Shown piece by piece: positions 37,033 to 46,214 of a stretch of DNA of 64,000 bases (positions within the stretch are counted from its first letter, which is position 1; every line of letters starts with the position of its first letter). The DNA comes from Rhizobium leguminosarum. Its GTDB lineage: Bacteria > Pseudomonadota > Alphaproteobacteria > Rhizobiales > Rhizobiaceae. The stretch lies in contig NZ_CP016290.1 of NCBI RefSeq assembly GCF_001679785.1, positions 248,001-312,000 on the forward strand. The letters are read 5' to 3'. Under the pieces are notes generated by a model. That model made no database searches. It worked only from the letters and a program-made list of their open reading frames with translations, and was not told where the DNA came from. Both the position numbers and the translations under genes were made by a program.

Positions 37033-38742
37033 CTACAATGTTGTCGTTTCTGGACCTTTGCCAAGGCCGATCCGCTCGGCCAACAGAATGATCGCCATTG
37101 AAAACGCCATGATCAGAGTGACATAGACAAGATTGAGCGCGGCCTGCTCAGGATCGACAGACAGCGCGCTGTCTACGATTGCAATCGGCAGCGGTTTGTT
37201 GTTGACGTTGTATAGAAACGCCGACAGGGGGTATTCCGACAGGAGATCGTTGAAGGCCATCCCGGCGACGAGGATTACAGTCGGCGCCACTATCGGCAGA
37301 ATGATGCGGCGATAGCGATAAAGACCAGTGGCGCCCATCGAGCGGGCCGCCTCGTTATAGGCCGGATCGATTCCTACGAAGGCTGCCCGCAGGAACCTCA
37401 CCATAAACGGCAAGGCGACGATGGCATAGCCAATCGGCAGGAGCCAGTAGCCTCCGAGGAGGACTGCGTTTCCAACGAGCGGGTTTGGCGTGTCGAAGGT
37501 GACGATCAGCCCGACAGCGAGCAGAATACTAGGAACTACCCACGGCAGGAAGAAAGTGATGTCCAGAAGGCGCGTCAGCCAACCGCGCCGGCCAAGAATA
37601 ACCGGGACGGCAAACAGTGTAACGACGAGCGCCGCCGATACCGCGACAAGGCTCATCACTATGGAGTTGAAGAACGGAAGAAAGGCGGTGCCTTCGGTAA
37701 AGACGCGGGCATAGTTCTTTAGTGTCAGGCTGGATGGGATCACTTCGACGCCGATGCTCGCGGCCGGGGCGAAGGAGAAGAGTACGACAAGAGCGATCGG
37801 CACCGCATAGATAGCCACGAGAAGATAGGCAAAAAAATGTAGCACTGCATTGCCGATCGGGTTGCAAATTTTGCGTAGCTGGATGGGCGCAGTCGCTTTC
37901 GCGCCGCCGACATAAGAGCCGCGCGCTTCGTAATATTGAGACAGCAGGATAAGCGCCATGAGACACAGTCCCATCATAAGCGCCAGTAAGGCGGCCATGT
38001 CGGGACGGCGCAGGCTGTTTAGAGTCAGCACCATCTGGCTCAGCATGTGGAAATCGCGACCGCCCAGCACCTGAGGGGCGGCGAAAGAGCTGATCGCGGT
38101 GTAAAGGGTGAGAAGGGTGACAGCGAGGAGCGTCGGCATGATTGCGGGCAGTACCACACGCCACAGGATCGTATATTCCGAGGCACCCATACTGCGCGCG
38201 GCTTCGATGGTTGCGTAGTCGACGCGGCGCATCGCAGCACGCAGAAAAAGATAGTAAAAGTTGGTCATCAGAAAGGTATGCGTGAAGAGCACGCCAAACC
38301 AGCCGATGAACCAGTCTTGCGGGAGACTGGAAACGATCGCCTTCACCAGATGTGTCACCGCACCACCGGGACCATAGGTAAAGTTATAGCCCGCCGCCGC
38401 AACGACACCGCCGAAGACCAGCGGCGTTGCATAGGCGATTTTCAAGAGTGCGCGACCGCGTACGTGAAAATATTCAAGGACGACCACTTGGAAAATCCCG
38501 ACAATGGTCACCGTGACCATGGTCGCTGACGTCATCCAAACCGTGTTCCAAAGGGCAGCTCGCACTCTTCGTGATCTTGAAAGTTCGCTTACGATCTGGC
38601 CGACCACCAGGCTGCCGTCCTTGAAAAATGCCGCATGAAGTGACGCGACGAGCGGCAGGATCAGGAAGGTGACGACGATCCAGATCAGGACCGCCAACCC
38701 CACCCAATAGAGTACCCGCTCGACGGCCGCCGCGCGGTTCAT
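37033..38742 (-). CDS. ABC transporter permease, two fused permease domains (Fe3+/polyamine/phosphonate class)
   Basis: A 569-residue inner-membrane protein with about 12 hydrophobic segments and two permease domains. Each has its EAA loop: EAARSMGASEYTILWRVVLP near residue 185 and EAARSMGATGLYRYRRIILP near 465. Fused dimeric permeases of this kind serve iron(III), thiamine, 2-aminoethylphosphonate or sugar-phosphate systems. Its start overlaps the ATPase stop by four bases. Together with the binding protein and the isomerase, it suggests import of a small anionic carbon compound rather than iron. Confidence 0.88.
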   Translation of the reverse strand: MNRAAAVERVLYWVGLAVLIWIVVTFLILPLVASLHAAFFKDGSLVVGQIVSELSRSRRVRAALWNTVWMTSATMVTVTIVGIFQVVVLEYFHVRGRALLKIAYATPLVFGGVVAAAGYNFTYGPGGAVTHLVKAIVSSLPQDWFIGWFGVLFTHTFLMTNFYYLFLRAAMRRVDYATIEAARSMGASEYTILWRVVLPAIMPTLLAVTLLTLYTAISSFAAPQVLGGRDFHMLSQMVLTLNSLRRPDMAALLALMMGLCLMALILLSQYYEARGSYVGGAKATAPIQLRKICNPIGNAVLHFFAYLLVAIYAVPIALVVLFSFAPAASIGVEVIPSSLTLKNYARVFTEGTAFLPFFNSIVMSLVAVSAALVVTLFAVPVILGRRGWLTRLLDITFFLPWVVPSILLAVGLIVTFDTPNPLVGNAVLLGGYWLLPIGYAIVALPFMVRFLRAAFVGIDPAYNEAARSMGATGLYRYRRIILPIVAPTVILVAGMAFNDLLSEYPLSAFLYNVNNKPLPIAIVDSALSVDPEQAALNLVYVTLIMAFSMAIILLAERIGLGKGPETTTL

Positions 38743-39743
38743 CGGTCCGCTTCCTCGAAGATATGCGCCGAGCCCGCTCGGATCGTCCAGGACACGGTCT
38801 CACCGATTCCAGGTAACTCGTGCCCCATCCTGGCGGCCGAAATGAAATGTCCGCCGGCATCCAGGTCGATGCGGCTGTGGGCGCCAAGAAATTCCACATG
38901 GCGGACGGTCGCCGGCAACCCGGCTTCTACCGCCTTCCCGACGAACACATCTTCGTGACGGACAAAGATGCGCCCCCGAACGTCGCGGCCCAGGATTTGC
39001 GCGACAACCGGTGCGAGCAGTTCGTTGGCGGTGCCGATAAACTCGCAGATGAACGGCGTCGCGGGCTTCCGATAAAGAGTACGTCCGTCACCGATCTGTT
39101 CAACGCCACCGTTCGCCAGCACAACGATCGTGTCGGACATGGTGAGTGCATCTTCCTGATCATGCGTGACAAAGACTGCCGTGAAGCCAAATTCCTGCTG
39201 GAGCCTCTTGATCTCGCGGCGCATCGTCACTCGCACCTTGGCGTCGAGATTGGACAATGGTTCGTCGAACAAAAGCACCTTGGAGCCCGCGACGAGCGCG
39301 CGCGCAATCGCGACCCGCTGTTGTTGCCCGCCTGACATGGTCGCTGGCTTCTTGTGCAGCTGCTCCGTAATCCCGGATGTTTCGGCGATCTGGGCGACGC
39401 GCTTGCCAATCTCGCTCTGCGGCATCTTCGCCACACGCAAAGCAAAGGCTATGTTTTCGAACGCCGTCATCGTTGGAAACAGCGCATAGTTCTGGAATAC
39501 CATGCCGACATTGCGGCGCTCCGGAGGCTCGTTGGTGATATCTTTTCCTTCAAGAATAATCCGCCCGCTCATGACCGGATGAAAGCCGGCGAGGGTCCTT
39601 AGAACGCTGGATTTGCCGCTGCCGGAAGCCCCGAGCAGAGCAACGAACTCGCCTTCGTGAATCTCAAGCGAGAGGTCGCGGATGACCACCTTATCGCCAT
39701 GGCCAATATGCAGTTTATCGATGATGAGGATCGGGGTCGGCAT
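38739..39743 (-). CDS. ABC transporter ATP-binding protein (PotA/FbpC type)
   Basis: A 334-residue ATPase. The start at 39743 is seven bases from AGGAG; the ATG at 39749 abuts it. Walker A GASGSGKSS lies near 36-44, Q-loop MVFQNYALFP near 80, signature MSGGQQQRVAIARAL near 135, Walker B LLFDEPLSNLDAKVR and the His switch VFVTHDQEDAL. A C-terminal TOBE domain is present (residues about 245-330). It energises the double permease encoded next. It follows the binding-protein gene by 50 bases. Confidence 0.92.
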   Translation of the reverse strand: MPTPILIIDKLHIGHGDKVVIRDLSLEIHEGEFVALLGASGSGKSSVLRTLAGFHPVMSGRIILEGKDITNEPPERRNVGMVFQNYALFPTMTAFENIAFALRVAKMPQSEIGKRVAQIAETSGITEQLHKKPATMSGGQQQRVAIARALVAGSKVLLFDEPLSNLDAKVRVTMRREIKRLQQEFGFTAVFVTHDQEDALTMSDTIVVLANGGVEQIGDGRTLYRKPATPFICEFIGTANELLAPVVAQILGRDVRGRIFVRHEDVFVGKAVEAGLPATVRHVEFLGAHSRIDLDAGGHFISAARMGHELPGIGETVSWTIRAGSAHIFEEADR

Positions 39744-39793
39744 GATCATACTCCTGTGAAGCCTGGCGATCTGCGTCGCCCGGTCCTACATCC

Positions 39794-40798
39794 TCACCGG
39801 ATTTCAAGCTCGATCTTCTGCAACCAGCCGTCCAGTTTGGGCGCGACGGCATCCCAGTCGATCGGCTGCGCCTTGACTAGTTCCCCATTCGCCTGCACCT
39901 CTGGCGGCGATTTAGCCAGCGCCGCCGGCAGCACCGGAACCTGACCGAACTTTTTGGCGTAGCCGGCCATGACATCGGCAGAGCCGAACCAGTCGACGAA
40001 TGCCTTTGCCTGCTCCAGCTGATCGGTTCCCGCCATGATCGCCACGCCTTCGGAGATGACGGGTGTGCCACCTTCCGGGTCAATGACCTTGACTTGCATG
40101 CCGAGCTCCTTGGCGTCTTTGATGACGCCGCCGAACCAGTTCAGATTGATGATCGCACCTCCCGATTTGAAGGCTTCCTTGCGCGAATCGGCGTCATCGA
40201 CAACGATCGCATTCGCATAGAATGCGCCAAGAAAATCCCATCCAGCCTGAGTGACTTCGCCCTTGTCGTCGAGGAACCGGGCCAAGATGCCGGCCAGATA
40301 GACCCTTGTCGTTTGCCAGGCGGTGTTGCCGATGACGTATTTGCCTTTGTATTCGCCCCTTGTCAGGTCCAGCCAGCTTTTCGGCGCCCGCTCAGCGGCA
40401 AGCTTGTCGGAATCATAGGCGATGACAACCGGTGTGCTCCAGAATTTGTAGACAATGCCTTCTTTGTCCTTGTATTGCGCAGGGAGGTCCGCCGCCCAGG
40501 CTGGTGTGTATGGCTGGAACAGGCCGTTCTTTTTGAGCAGAGCCATAGACGTGTCGACCATGCCGAGTACGACATCGGCCTGGGGGTTGTTCTTCTCGGC
40601 GACCAGCCGATCAAAAAGTTCTCCTCCGGGTGCGCGCAGAAACTGGACATCGTGACCGGCGGCTTTAGCCTGGTCGATTATCCACTGAACGTTCTCTTCT
40701 CCCTGAGGTGAATAAACGACAAGACTTTTTGCCAAGGCGGGAGAGGCGATCGCGACCAGCACGGCCGCGAAGGTCAATAAACGTGTGATCTGATGCAT
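39794..40798 (-). CDS. Periplasmic substrate-binding protein (AfuA/FbpA-like) of the first ABC system
   Basis: A 334-residue protein with a Sec signal peptide, cleavage predicted after ALA at residues 21-23 (MHQITRLLTFAAVLVAIASP start). The mature part is a type 2 periplasmic binding fold: SLVVYSPQGEENVQWIID, LRAPGGELFDRLVAEKNNPQADVV (described in two parts) and the hinge region GGVIKDAKELGMQVKVI. It is the first gene of the operon and reads divergently from a ROK repressor, with a candidate operator between them. The ligand is unknown. The isomerase in the operon argues for a sugar or sugar phosphate. Confidence 0.88.
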   Translation of the reverse strand: MHQITRLLTFAAVLVAIASPALAKSLVVYSPQGEENVQWIIDQAKAAGHDVQFLRAPGGELFDRLVAEKNNPQADVVLGMVDTSMALLKKNGLFQPYTPAWAADLPAQYKDKEGIVYKFWSTPVVIAYDSDKLAAERAPKSWLDLTRGEYKGKYVIGNTAWQTTRVYLAGILARFLDDKGEVTQAGWDFLGAFYANAIVVDDADSRKEAFKSGGAIINLNWFGGVIKDAKELGMQVKVIDPEGGTPVISEGVAIMAGTDQLEQAKAFVDWFGSADVMAGYAKKFGQVPVLPAALAKSPPEVQANGELVKAQPIDWDAVAPKLDGWLQKIELEIR

Positions 40799-40863
40799 GG
40801 TGTTCTTTCGTTTCAGTTTCGTCCGTCATTCCGGCACCTTCTAAAGGAGCATTATGACATTTT

Positions 40864-40880
40864 AATTACATTGCGTAATT
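40864..40880. promoter_or_regulatory. Candidate ROK operator, first transport system
   Basis: An inverted repeat AATTAC-N5-GTAATT lies in the A/T-rich gap between the divergent binding-protein gene and the ROK regulator gene. The whole neighbourhood (40850-40895) is A/T-rich, unlike the rest of the window, and is the likely promoter region for both genes. Assignment to the ROK protein is inference from position. Confidence 0.5.
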
Positions 40881-40938
40881 TAATATATTTTGCCATAGCT
40901 CTCTCGCTACCGCCGATTTTGACTCACTTTTGGAACCA

Positions 40939-42096
40939 ATGGACCTTTCACGGAACGAACGACGACTGGTCGAACTAATTTTCGTAGGCAAGAAGATTGC
41001 GCGCGTCGACCTGGCCGAACGATCCGGCATGACAGGCGCTTCCGTCACTCGGCTGATAGGTCGCTTAATTGAGATCGGACTTCTGATCGAGGTAGTCGAG
41101 CGGACCGGCGCCCAAGGCCAGCCACGGCGCTTGCTGAGCTTGCGGGCTGACCGGTATCTTTCCGCGGGAATAACATTCTCGGTCTCCCGAATGGAGGTAG
41201 CAATTGTTGATCTAGCGGGTAGGATTCTTACCTCCCGCTCAGCCGACATCGAAACCAGCACAGCTTTGTCTGTGGCGGAGGCGGCGCAGGCGGCTATCGC
41301 AACGATGCTGGCCGACCTTGGCACGCCTAAGGATCGTCTTCTCGGGGTCGGGTGCTCGGTACCCGGCAATTTCGGCACGATGTCGAACATCCTCAAGGCC
41401 CACAGCTTCTTCCCGGCTTTCGATGACGGTGAGGCGGACCAAGCCTTTAAAGCGACTTTCGAAGCGCCCTATTACATCGAGAATGATGGAACATCCGCAG
41501 CGCTCGGAGAGTATGTGTTCGGCGGACGCATCCCACAGCCTGATCCGATGTTCTTCATTCACATCGGACACGGCGTCGGGGGAGGGGCAGTTATCGACGG
41601 ACGACCGTACCGCGGTGTCAATGGAAACGCCTGCCTGCCCGGAGTTCTGTACCCGTACGACCAGCCGCGCCCGTCCGGCCAAGACCTCTTTGCCACCCTC
41701 AACGATGCCGGCTTCGCCATCCACGACTTCTTCGATCTCGAGCGGTTGCCAGACAGCGCCGAAGCGGCGTTAGAAATCTGGGTTGAACGCGCCGGAAAGC
41801 AGCTCAGCGAGACGGTACGTGTAGCAACGGCGATGTTCGACCCCGCGCTGATTGTCCTGGGGGGACGGCTGCCAGAACTAGTGACAGACAGGCTGGTACG
41901 CGCAATTTCCAGTCAGCCAATCCTGGGCCCGTCGCGGGGCTTGGAGGCTGCCGCAGTCGAGGCCTCCCGACTTGGCCCTCGCGCCGGCGCGATCGGGGCG
42001 GCCTGCATTCCGTTCTTTGCCTCTCTCTTTTCCGCCGCCGTCGCAGACGATGGCAGTCCTTACCTTAACGGTCGCAAGCCCAAATCCCGACCTTAG
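40939..42096 (+). CDS. ROK-family transcriptional regulator (first system)
   Basis: A 385-residue protein with an N-terminal winged HTH (LSRNERRLVELIFVGKKI, then GMTGASVTRLIGRLIEIGLL) and a ROK sugar-kinase-like domain (YYIENDGTSAALGEYVFGG, then FFIHIGHGVGGGAVIDG). The ROK zinc motif CxCGxxGCxE is absent: after GVNGNACLPGVL there is no Cys cluster. It reads divergently from the ABC operon, so it probably represses it in response to the imported sugar. The start is the ATG at 40939; an upstream in-frame TTG at 40930 is less likely. Confidence 0.85.
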   Translation: MDLSRNERRLVELIFVGKKIARVDLAERSGMTGASVTRLIGRLIEIGLLIEVVERTGAQGQPRRLLSLRADRYLSAGITFSVSRMEVAIVDLAGRILTSRSADIETSTALSVAEAAQAAIATMLADLGTPKDRLLGVGCSVPGNFGTMSNILKAHSFFPAFDDGEADQAFKATFEAPYYIENDGTSAALGEYVFGGRIPQPDPMFFIHIGHGVGGGAVIDGRPYRGVNGNACLPGVLYPYDQPRPSGQDLFATLNDAGFAIHDFFDLERLPDSAEAALEIWVERAGKQLSETVRVATAMFDPALIVLGGRLPELVTDRLVRAISSQPILGPSRGLEAAAVEASRLGPRAGAIGAACIPFFASLFSAAVADDGSPYLNGRKPKSRP

Positions 42097-42212
42097 AAGA
42101 TTTGATTGCGCGCCTGATTCTCTTTATGAGGTCTACCGGGGCAGGCTCAGGCGCGAACCGCACCTTGCAGGTCCCCAAGCCCTTCCTTGCAGATTGGTGC
42201 CGCTACAAAGCC

Positions 42213-43472
42213 TCAAATGACCAGCTTGAGGTGGCTGGATAAAACCAGACCCGCGGCGCCACGCAGAGCCGTATGGCCTTCGCCGATACCATTCACCGTG
42301 ATCGATATCTCCTGACCAGGTCTCTTCACCACTAGCTGCTCAACATGCTGCCTGATCAGTTCTGCTGCCTTCATTCCGCCTCCGGCGACGTCTCCATGAA
42401 GGACATAGGAGTTGAGGGAGAGTGTTTGCTGTAGGTTGACGATGCCGAAAGCCACGTTCCGCGTATAACGGTCGAGAAGCTCCTCTGCCGCCTTCGACCC
42501 TTCGTCTGCTTCCTTGACAAGCCTGGCACAGGTGACGCTCTTGGGATGCGAAAAGCTCAATCGGGCGGCTTCTTTTCGTAACCAAGGAAGGGCAGCGACG
42601 GTCTCCCAGCAGCCGTGCTTTCCGCAATTGCAAAGGGCACCATCGATCTGCACCACGCTGTGACCGAGCTCGCCTCCGGATCCGGCGAGTCCACGATAGA
42701 CCTTACCATCGATGAAGAAGGCGCCGCCCAGAACCTCACCGGTATAGACCGCCGCAAAATTTTGTTGGCCACGTCCAGGTCCAAACCATCGGTCACCGAC
42801 AAGCAAGGCGCGGGGGTGATGATCGATGACAACCGGGAGAGAGAAGTGTTCCTGTAATATGGCTACAAGTGGAAGTCCCGTCAGAACGGGAGCAAGGTTG
42901 ACGGTAAGAATGGTTCCATTGTCACTGTCGATCATTCCAGCGGATGCCACGCCAATGCCGAACGGTGCCTGCTGGGCCTGAGACAGTGTGGCAGTAAGCG
43001 TGTTCGTCATGACCGCGATGAATGCTTCTGTGTCGCCATGCGTATCAAACTCAGCTTTCGTAACGGCCTTGATCTCACCGGTTAATGCGACCAGGCAGGC
43101 CTGTATCGTGCCGGGCAGAAGGAGTACTGCGCCAAGCATCGGTGCATCAGGGTTGAAATAGAGCGGACGAGCCGGCTTGCCGCCTTTGACGTCAGAAGGC
43201 GACGCGTCTCCCTCAACGAGAAGCCGGTCTTCGATCATTGGCTGCACGATACCGGTTATCGTGGTCCGGTTGACACCAGCAAGTCGAGCGAGATCTGCCC
43301 GGCTTTTAGGTCCGTTATCATACAAGGCCTGAAGGACGCGAGCGCGGTTTATCGCGCCAAGTGCCGATTGGGAGACAAGTGTCACGTTGCCGCTGTTCTC
43401 GCCGGCGGCGACTTCTCTGCTGGCAGGGGTGCGCTGGCCCAACGAATAGGACGGCTGGCTCTCAAACTTCAA
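42213..43472 (-). CDS. ROK-family transcriptional regulator (second system)
   Basis: A 419-residue NagC/XylR-type repressor. The HTH is at about residues 35-90 (INRARVLQALYDNGPKSRA, then LAGVNRTTITGIVQPMIED). The ROK domain includes LLVGDRWFGPGRGQQNFAAV, GGAFFIDGKVYRGLAGSGGE and the zinc motif CNCGKHGCWETVAAL, intact in contrast to the other ROK protein. It reads divergently from the Tat-exported binding-protein gene, the usual place for the repressor of such an operon. The converging gene is the ROK gene of the first system. Confidence 0.9.
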   Translation of the reverse strand: MKFESQPSYSLGQRTPASREVAAGENSGNVTLVSQSALGAINRARVLQALYDNGPKSRADLARLAGVNRTTITGIVQPMIEDRLLVEGDASPSDVKGGKPARPLYFNPDAPMLGAVLLLPGTIQACLVALTGEIKAVTKAEFDTHGDTEAFIAVMTNTLTATLSQAQQAPFGIGVASAGMIDSDNGTILTVNLAPVLTGLPLVAILQEHFSLPVVIDHHPRALLVGDRWFGPGRGQQNFAAVYTGEVLGGAFFIDGKVYRGLAGSGGELGHSVVQIDGALCNCGKHGCWETVAALPWLRKEAARLSFSHPKSVTCARLVKEADEGSKAAEELLDRYTRNVAFGIVNLQQTLSLNSYVLHGDVAGGGMKAAELIRQHVEQLVVKRPGQEISITVNGIGEGHTALRGAAGLVLSSHLKLVI

Positions 43473-43611
43473 TTCTCTTCTCCAATCTACCGGATCCTTT
43501 TAGCCCGTACATTATCGAACGGCCATACAACATAAGGCCCTTTCCGGTGATGCAAGCAGGACGTCGATGACAACCGTGGTACTGCGCGGAAATTTTCGCC
43601 GTGACAACTTC

Positions 43612-43646
43612 TTGACACTAACATAAGTTTGTGCGAGGTACAAACT
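43612..43646 (+). promoter_or_regulatory. Promoter and candidate ROK operator, second transport system
   Basis: TTGACA at 43612-43617 is a consensus -35. Overlapping the expected -10 area is a perfect inverted repeat, AGTTTGT (43626-43632), a seven-base spacer and ACAAACT (43640-43646). An operator placed there would block transcription of the sugar operon that starts at 43759. The -10 itself is weak. Confidence 0.55.
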
Positions 43647-43758
43647 AACTGCTTACAAAAAGCACGTTAGGGGTAACAATCTCAGTATCGACAAGCGGAA
43701 GCCCCGGGCTGCGCTGAAGGGCCGGGGTTGGGATACGAAGCAACTGAGGAGGCTGTTT

Positions 43759-45213
43759 ATGACAATCGATATCGGAAATATGTCGCGACGTGACCTGCTG
43801 AAAAGCGCTTCCGTCGCAGCTCTTGTGGCTGGCGCGGGATCGTTGGCCATTCCACGGCGAGGTGCCGCGCAGGATGCGAACACGGTTCGCGTCCTGTCCG
43901 TTGAAGACCCATTCTTTTTCTCAATGAAAGCGCTGGTGCCAGAATACGAGAAGGAAACCGGCATCAAGGTGGAACTGGAGAGCCTCTCGTATGACGCCCT
44001 TCAGTCTCGCCTAGTGTCTGCTTTTGTCGCCAAGACCTCAGACGCCGACGTCATCGTTGTCGATCAGATGTGGCTCGGGCAGTATCTCGACAATGGCTGG
44101 ATCATCCCGCTGAATGATTTTATTGCCAAGGACAACGAATTCGATCTCTCAGACTTCATCCCGGAGGTCCTTTACTCCTCGAATATCTGGCGCGGCCAGG
44201 TCGGCACGTTGCCGGTCGCCGCCTATGCTCAGGGGGTTATGTACCGCAAGGACGTCTTTGACGAACTCGGCATTGCAGCACCGCCGACCGAGACATCGGA
44301 AGACTGGACCTGGACGAAATACGTCGACACCCTGAAGTCGATGGAAGGCAAATCATTTGGCGGCAAGCCGCTCTTCCCAACCGTCGTTTGCGGCTCTCAA
44401 CCGTCGCCGATCGTCCACATGTTTACGCAGGTCTCAGCAAGCCACGGCGCGAACTGGTTCAAATCATTCCCGGCCGCTCCGTGGGATTTCTCCCCGCAAC
44501 TGACAAGCCCCGCCTGGATCAAGTCTGTCGAAGTCTACAGGCAGCTCTACAAGTTGTCTCCGCCTGAAGCCATCAATTATGTCTGGTTCGACGCCGGCAC
44601 CCGTTTCGCCAAGGGCGACATCGGCATGTTCTACTGGTGGACCCCGTACTTCTATCTGATCAAGAATTCCGGCTACATGACCGGCAAGAAGTCGGACGTC
44701 ATGGAGAAGTATGCAACGGCAGCCTTACCGAAAGCTGAGGGCGTGCCTCAGACGGTCAGCCTCGGCGGCTGGAGCCTTGGCATCCCGTCCAGTTCCGAAA
44801 GGCAAGAGGCAGGCTACGCCTTCATCAAATGGGCGACCTCGAAGGCCACGCAGAAGAAAATGGCTCTTTGGCCGGACCTCAACTACCAGTTCTCCGACTT
44901 TGCGCGCGTTTCGCTCTATCAAGACGAGGAAGTCAAGGCGATCTATCCGTACCTCGATGTGCAGTATGCGATGATGAAGCAGGGCAACGGCAAGGTCACA
45001 CGCCCGCCTGTACCTGGTTACACGGCCATCGAAAGCGTGCTGGGCCTCACATTGAACCAGCTCTTAACCGGTAGCGAAGAGCCGAAGACCGGCCTTGAAC
45101 GTGCCAACAGCCTGTTCGAGAGCATCCTGAAGGGCAATCTCATGATCCCTTATCAAAAGGATAGCTACGCAGATACTCTTGACGGGGCCAAAGCCCTGAT
45201 CGCCAAGAAGTAA
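43759..45213 (+). CDS. Tat-exported sugar-binding protein of ABC transporter (family 1)
   Basis: A 484-residue binding protein. The N-terminus has a twin-arginine signal, MSRRDLLKSASVAALVAGAG, with likely cleavage after GAAQ near residue 37. The mature domain is the large family-1 solute-binding fold (VLSVEDPFFFSMKALVPEYE, then ADVIVVDQMWLGQYLDNGW and WWTPYFYLIKNSGYM). It is first gene of an operon with two permeases, a dehydrogenase and an ATPase. The substrate is probably a sugar, polyol or aminosugar. Tat export suggests folding in the cytoplasm. Confidence 0.9.
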   Translation: MTIDIGNMSRRDLLKSASVAALVAGAGSLAIPRRGAAQDANTVRVLSVEDPFFFSMKALVPEYEKETGIKVELESLSYDALQSRLVSAFVAKTSDADVIVVDQMWLGQYLDNGWIIPLNDFIAKDNEFDLSDFIPEVLYSSNIWRGQVGTLPVAAYAQGVMYRKDVFDELGIAAPPTETSEDWTWTKYVDTLKSMEGKSFGGKPLFPTVVCGSQPSPIVHMFTQVSASHGANWFKSFPAAPWDFSPQLTSPAWIKSVEVYRQLYKLSPPEAINYVWFDAGTRFAKGDIGMFYWWTPYFYLIKNSGYMTGKKSDVMEKYATAALPKAEGVPQTVSLGGWSLGIPSSSERQEAGYAFIKWATSKATQKKMALWPDLNYQFSDFARVSLYQDEEVKAIYPYLDVQYAMMKQGNGKVTRPPVPGYTAIESVLGLTLNQLLTGSEEPKTGLERANSLFESILKGNLMIPYQKDSYADTLDGAKALIAKK

Positions 45214-45228
45214 CAGAGTTCTCCTCGG

Positions 45229-45254
45229 GCCGGCGCGACAGCGATCGCGCCGGC
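45229..45254 (+). other. Stable hairpin between binding-protein and permease genes
   Basis: A perfect 10-base GC-rich stem, GCCGGCGCGA at 45229-45238 and TCGCGCCGGC at 45245-45254, lies between the binding-protein stop and the first permease gene. No T run follows. Such hairpins often protect the upstream mRNA so that binding protein is made in excess over permeases. Confidence 0.65.
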
Positions 45255-45283
45255 ATCCACTAGAAGAAGAACTGGATCTGGCA

Positions 45284-46213
45284 ATGCACACGACAACTGT
45301 TCGCTCTCCGCGAGCCTTCGGGCCTACCCGGAAGAGCTTTATCCGACGAAACCTGCCCTACTTTCTGATCGCGCCTTCGGTCGTGATGCTGCTCGCGCTC
45401 ATCGCCTATCCCTTGCTGTTTGCCCTAAGATCGAGCTTCTATTTCTGGAACCTGCAAATCGGCCCGGAGCCGCTCCAGTTCGTTGGCTTCGAGAATTATG
45501 TGCAGGCGTTTAACGCCTTCGATTTTCGCGCCGCACTCACCAACACCCTGATCCTGTCGATGCTTGGCACGACACTTGAGTTCACGTTTGGCCTGGCGAT
45601 CGCGCTCATCCTGCTCAAGGCCTTGCCTGGCATGAACGTTGTGCGTGCCCTGCTGATCCTGCCCACCACGATCGCGCCCATCGTCGTCGGCTTTTTGTTC
45701 CGCTACCTCTATGATCCCGGCGGTGGACTGTTGAGCTGGCTGTTGCAGTCGCTCTGGCTCCCCGTTCCCGCAGAGGGAATTCTTGGCTCGCCATCGACAG
45801 CACTCGCGGCCATCCTCCTCGTCGACATCTGGCAGTGGACGCCGTTCTTTGCAATCGTCCTCTATGCGAGCCTGCTGGCCGTGCCCGACGAGATTTTGGA
45901 GGCCGCACGACTGGATCGGGCGTCTGCGTGGACGATCCTGATGCGGATCAAGCTGCCGCTGATCAAGCGCACCGCGATCATCATCGTCATGCTGCGCTTC
46001 ATGCAGATCTTCAACACCTTCGACACGGTGCTCGTGCTCACCCGCGGCGGACCGGGCACGTCGACGCGCACCCTTGGATACTCGCTGTACGAGCAGGGCC
46101 TTGTCAACTTCAACATAGGCCTAGTCAGCGCAATGACCTGGATCACCGTGCTGATCGTCAATGTCATCGTTGCCCTCTACGTCTTCTTCGCGTTCCGAAA
46201 CGAGGAGTGGTAA
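45284..46213 (+). CDS. Sugar ABC transporter permease (MalF type)
   Basis: A 309-residue inner-membrane protein with six hydrophobic segments (the first at about 28-48, YFLIAPSVVMLLALIAYPLL). The EAA loop EAARLDRASAWTILMRIKLP lies near residue 205 and contacts the ATPase. It is of the family of CUT1 sugar permeases and pairs with the permease that starts two bases after its stop codon. The start at 45284 follows AGAAGAAG. Confidence 0.9.
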   Translation: MHTTTVRSPRAFGPTRKSFIRRNLPYFLIAPSVVMLLALIAYPLLFALRSSFYFWNLQIGPEPLQFVGFENYVQAFNAFDFRAALTNTLILSMLGTTLEFTFGLAIALILLKALPGMNVVRALLILPTTIAPIVVGFLFRYLYDPGGGLLSWLLQSLWLPVPAEGILGSPSTALAAILLVDIWQWTPFFAIVLYASLLAVPDEILEAARLDRASAWTILMRIKLPLIKRTAIIIVMLRFMQIFNTFDTVLVLTRGGPGTSTRTLGYSLYEQGLVNFNIGLVSAMTWITVLIVNVIVALYVFFAFRNEEW

Positions 46214-46214
46214 A

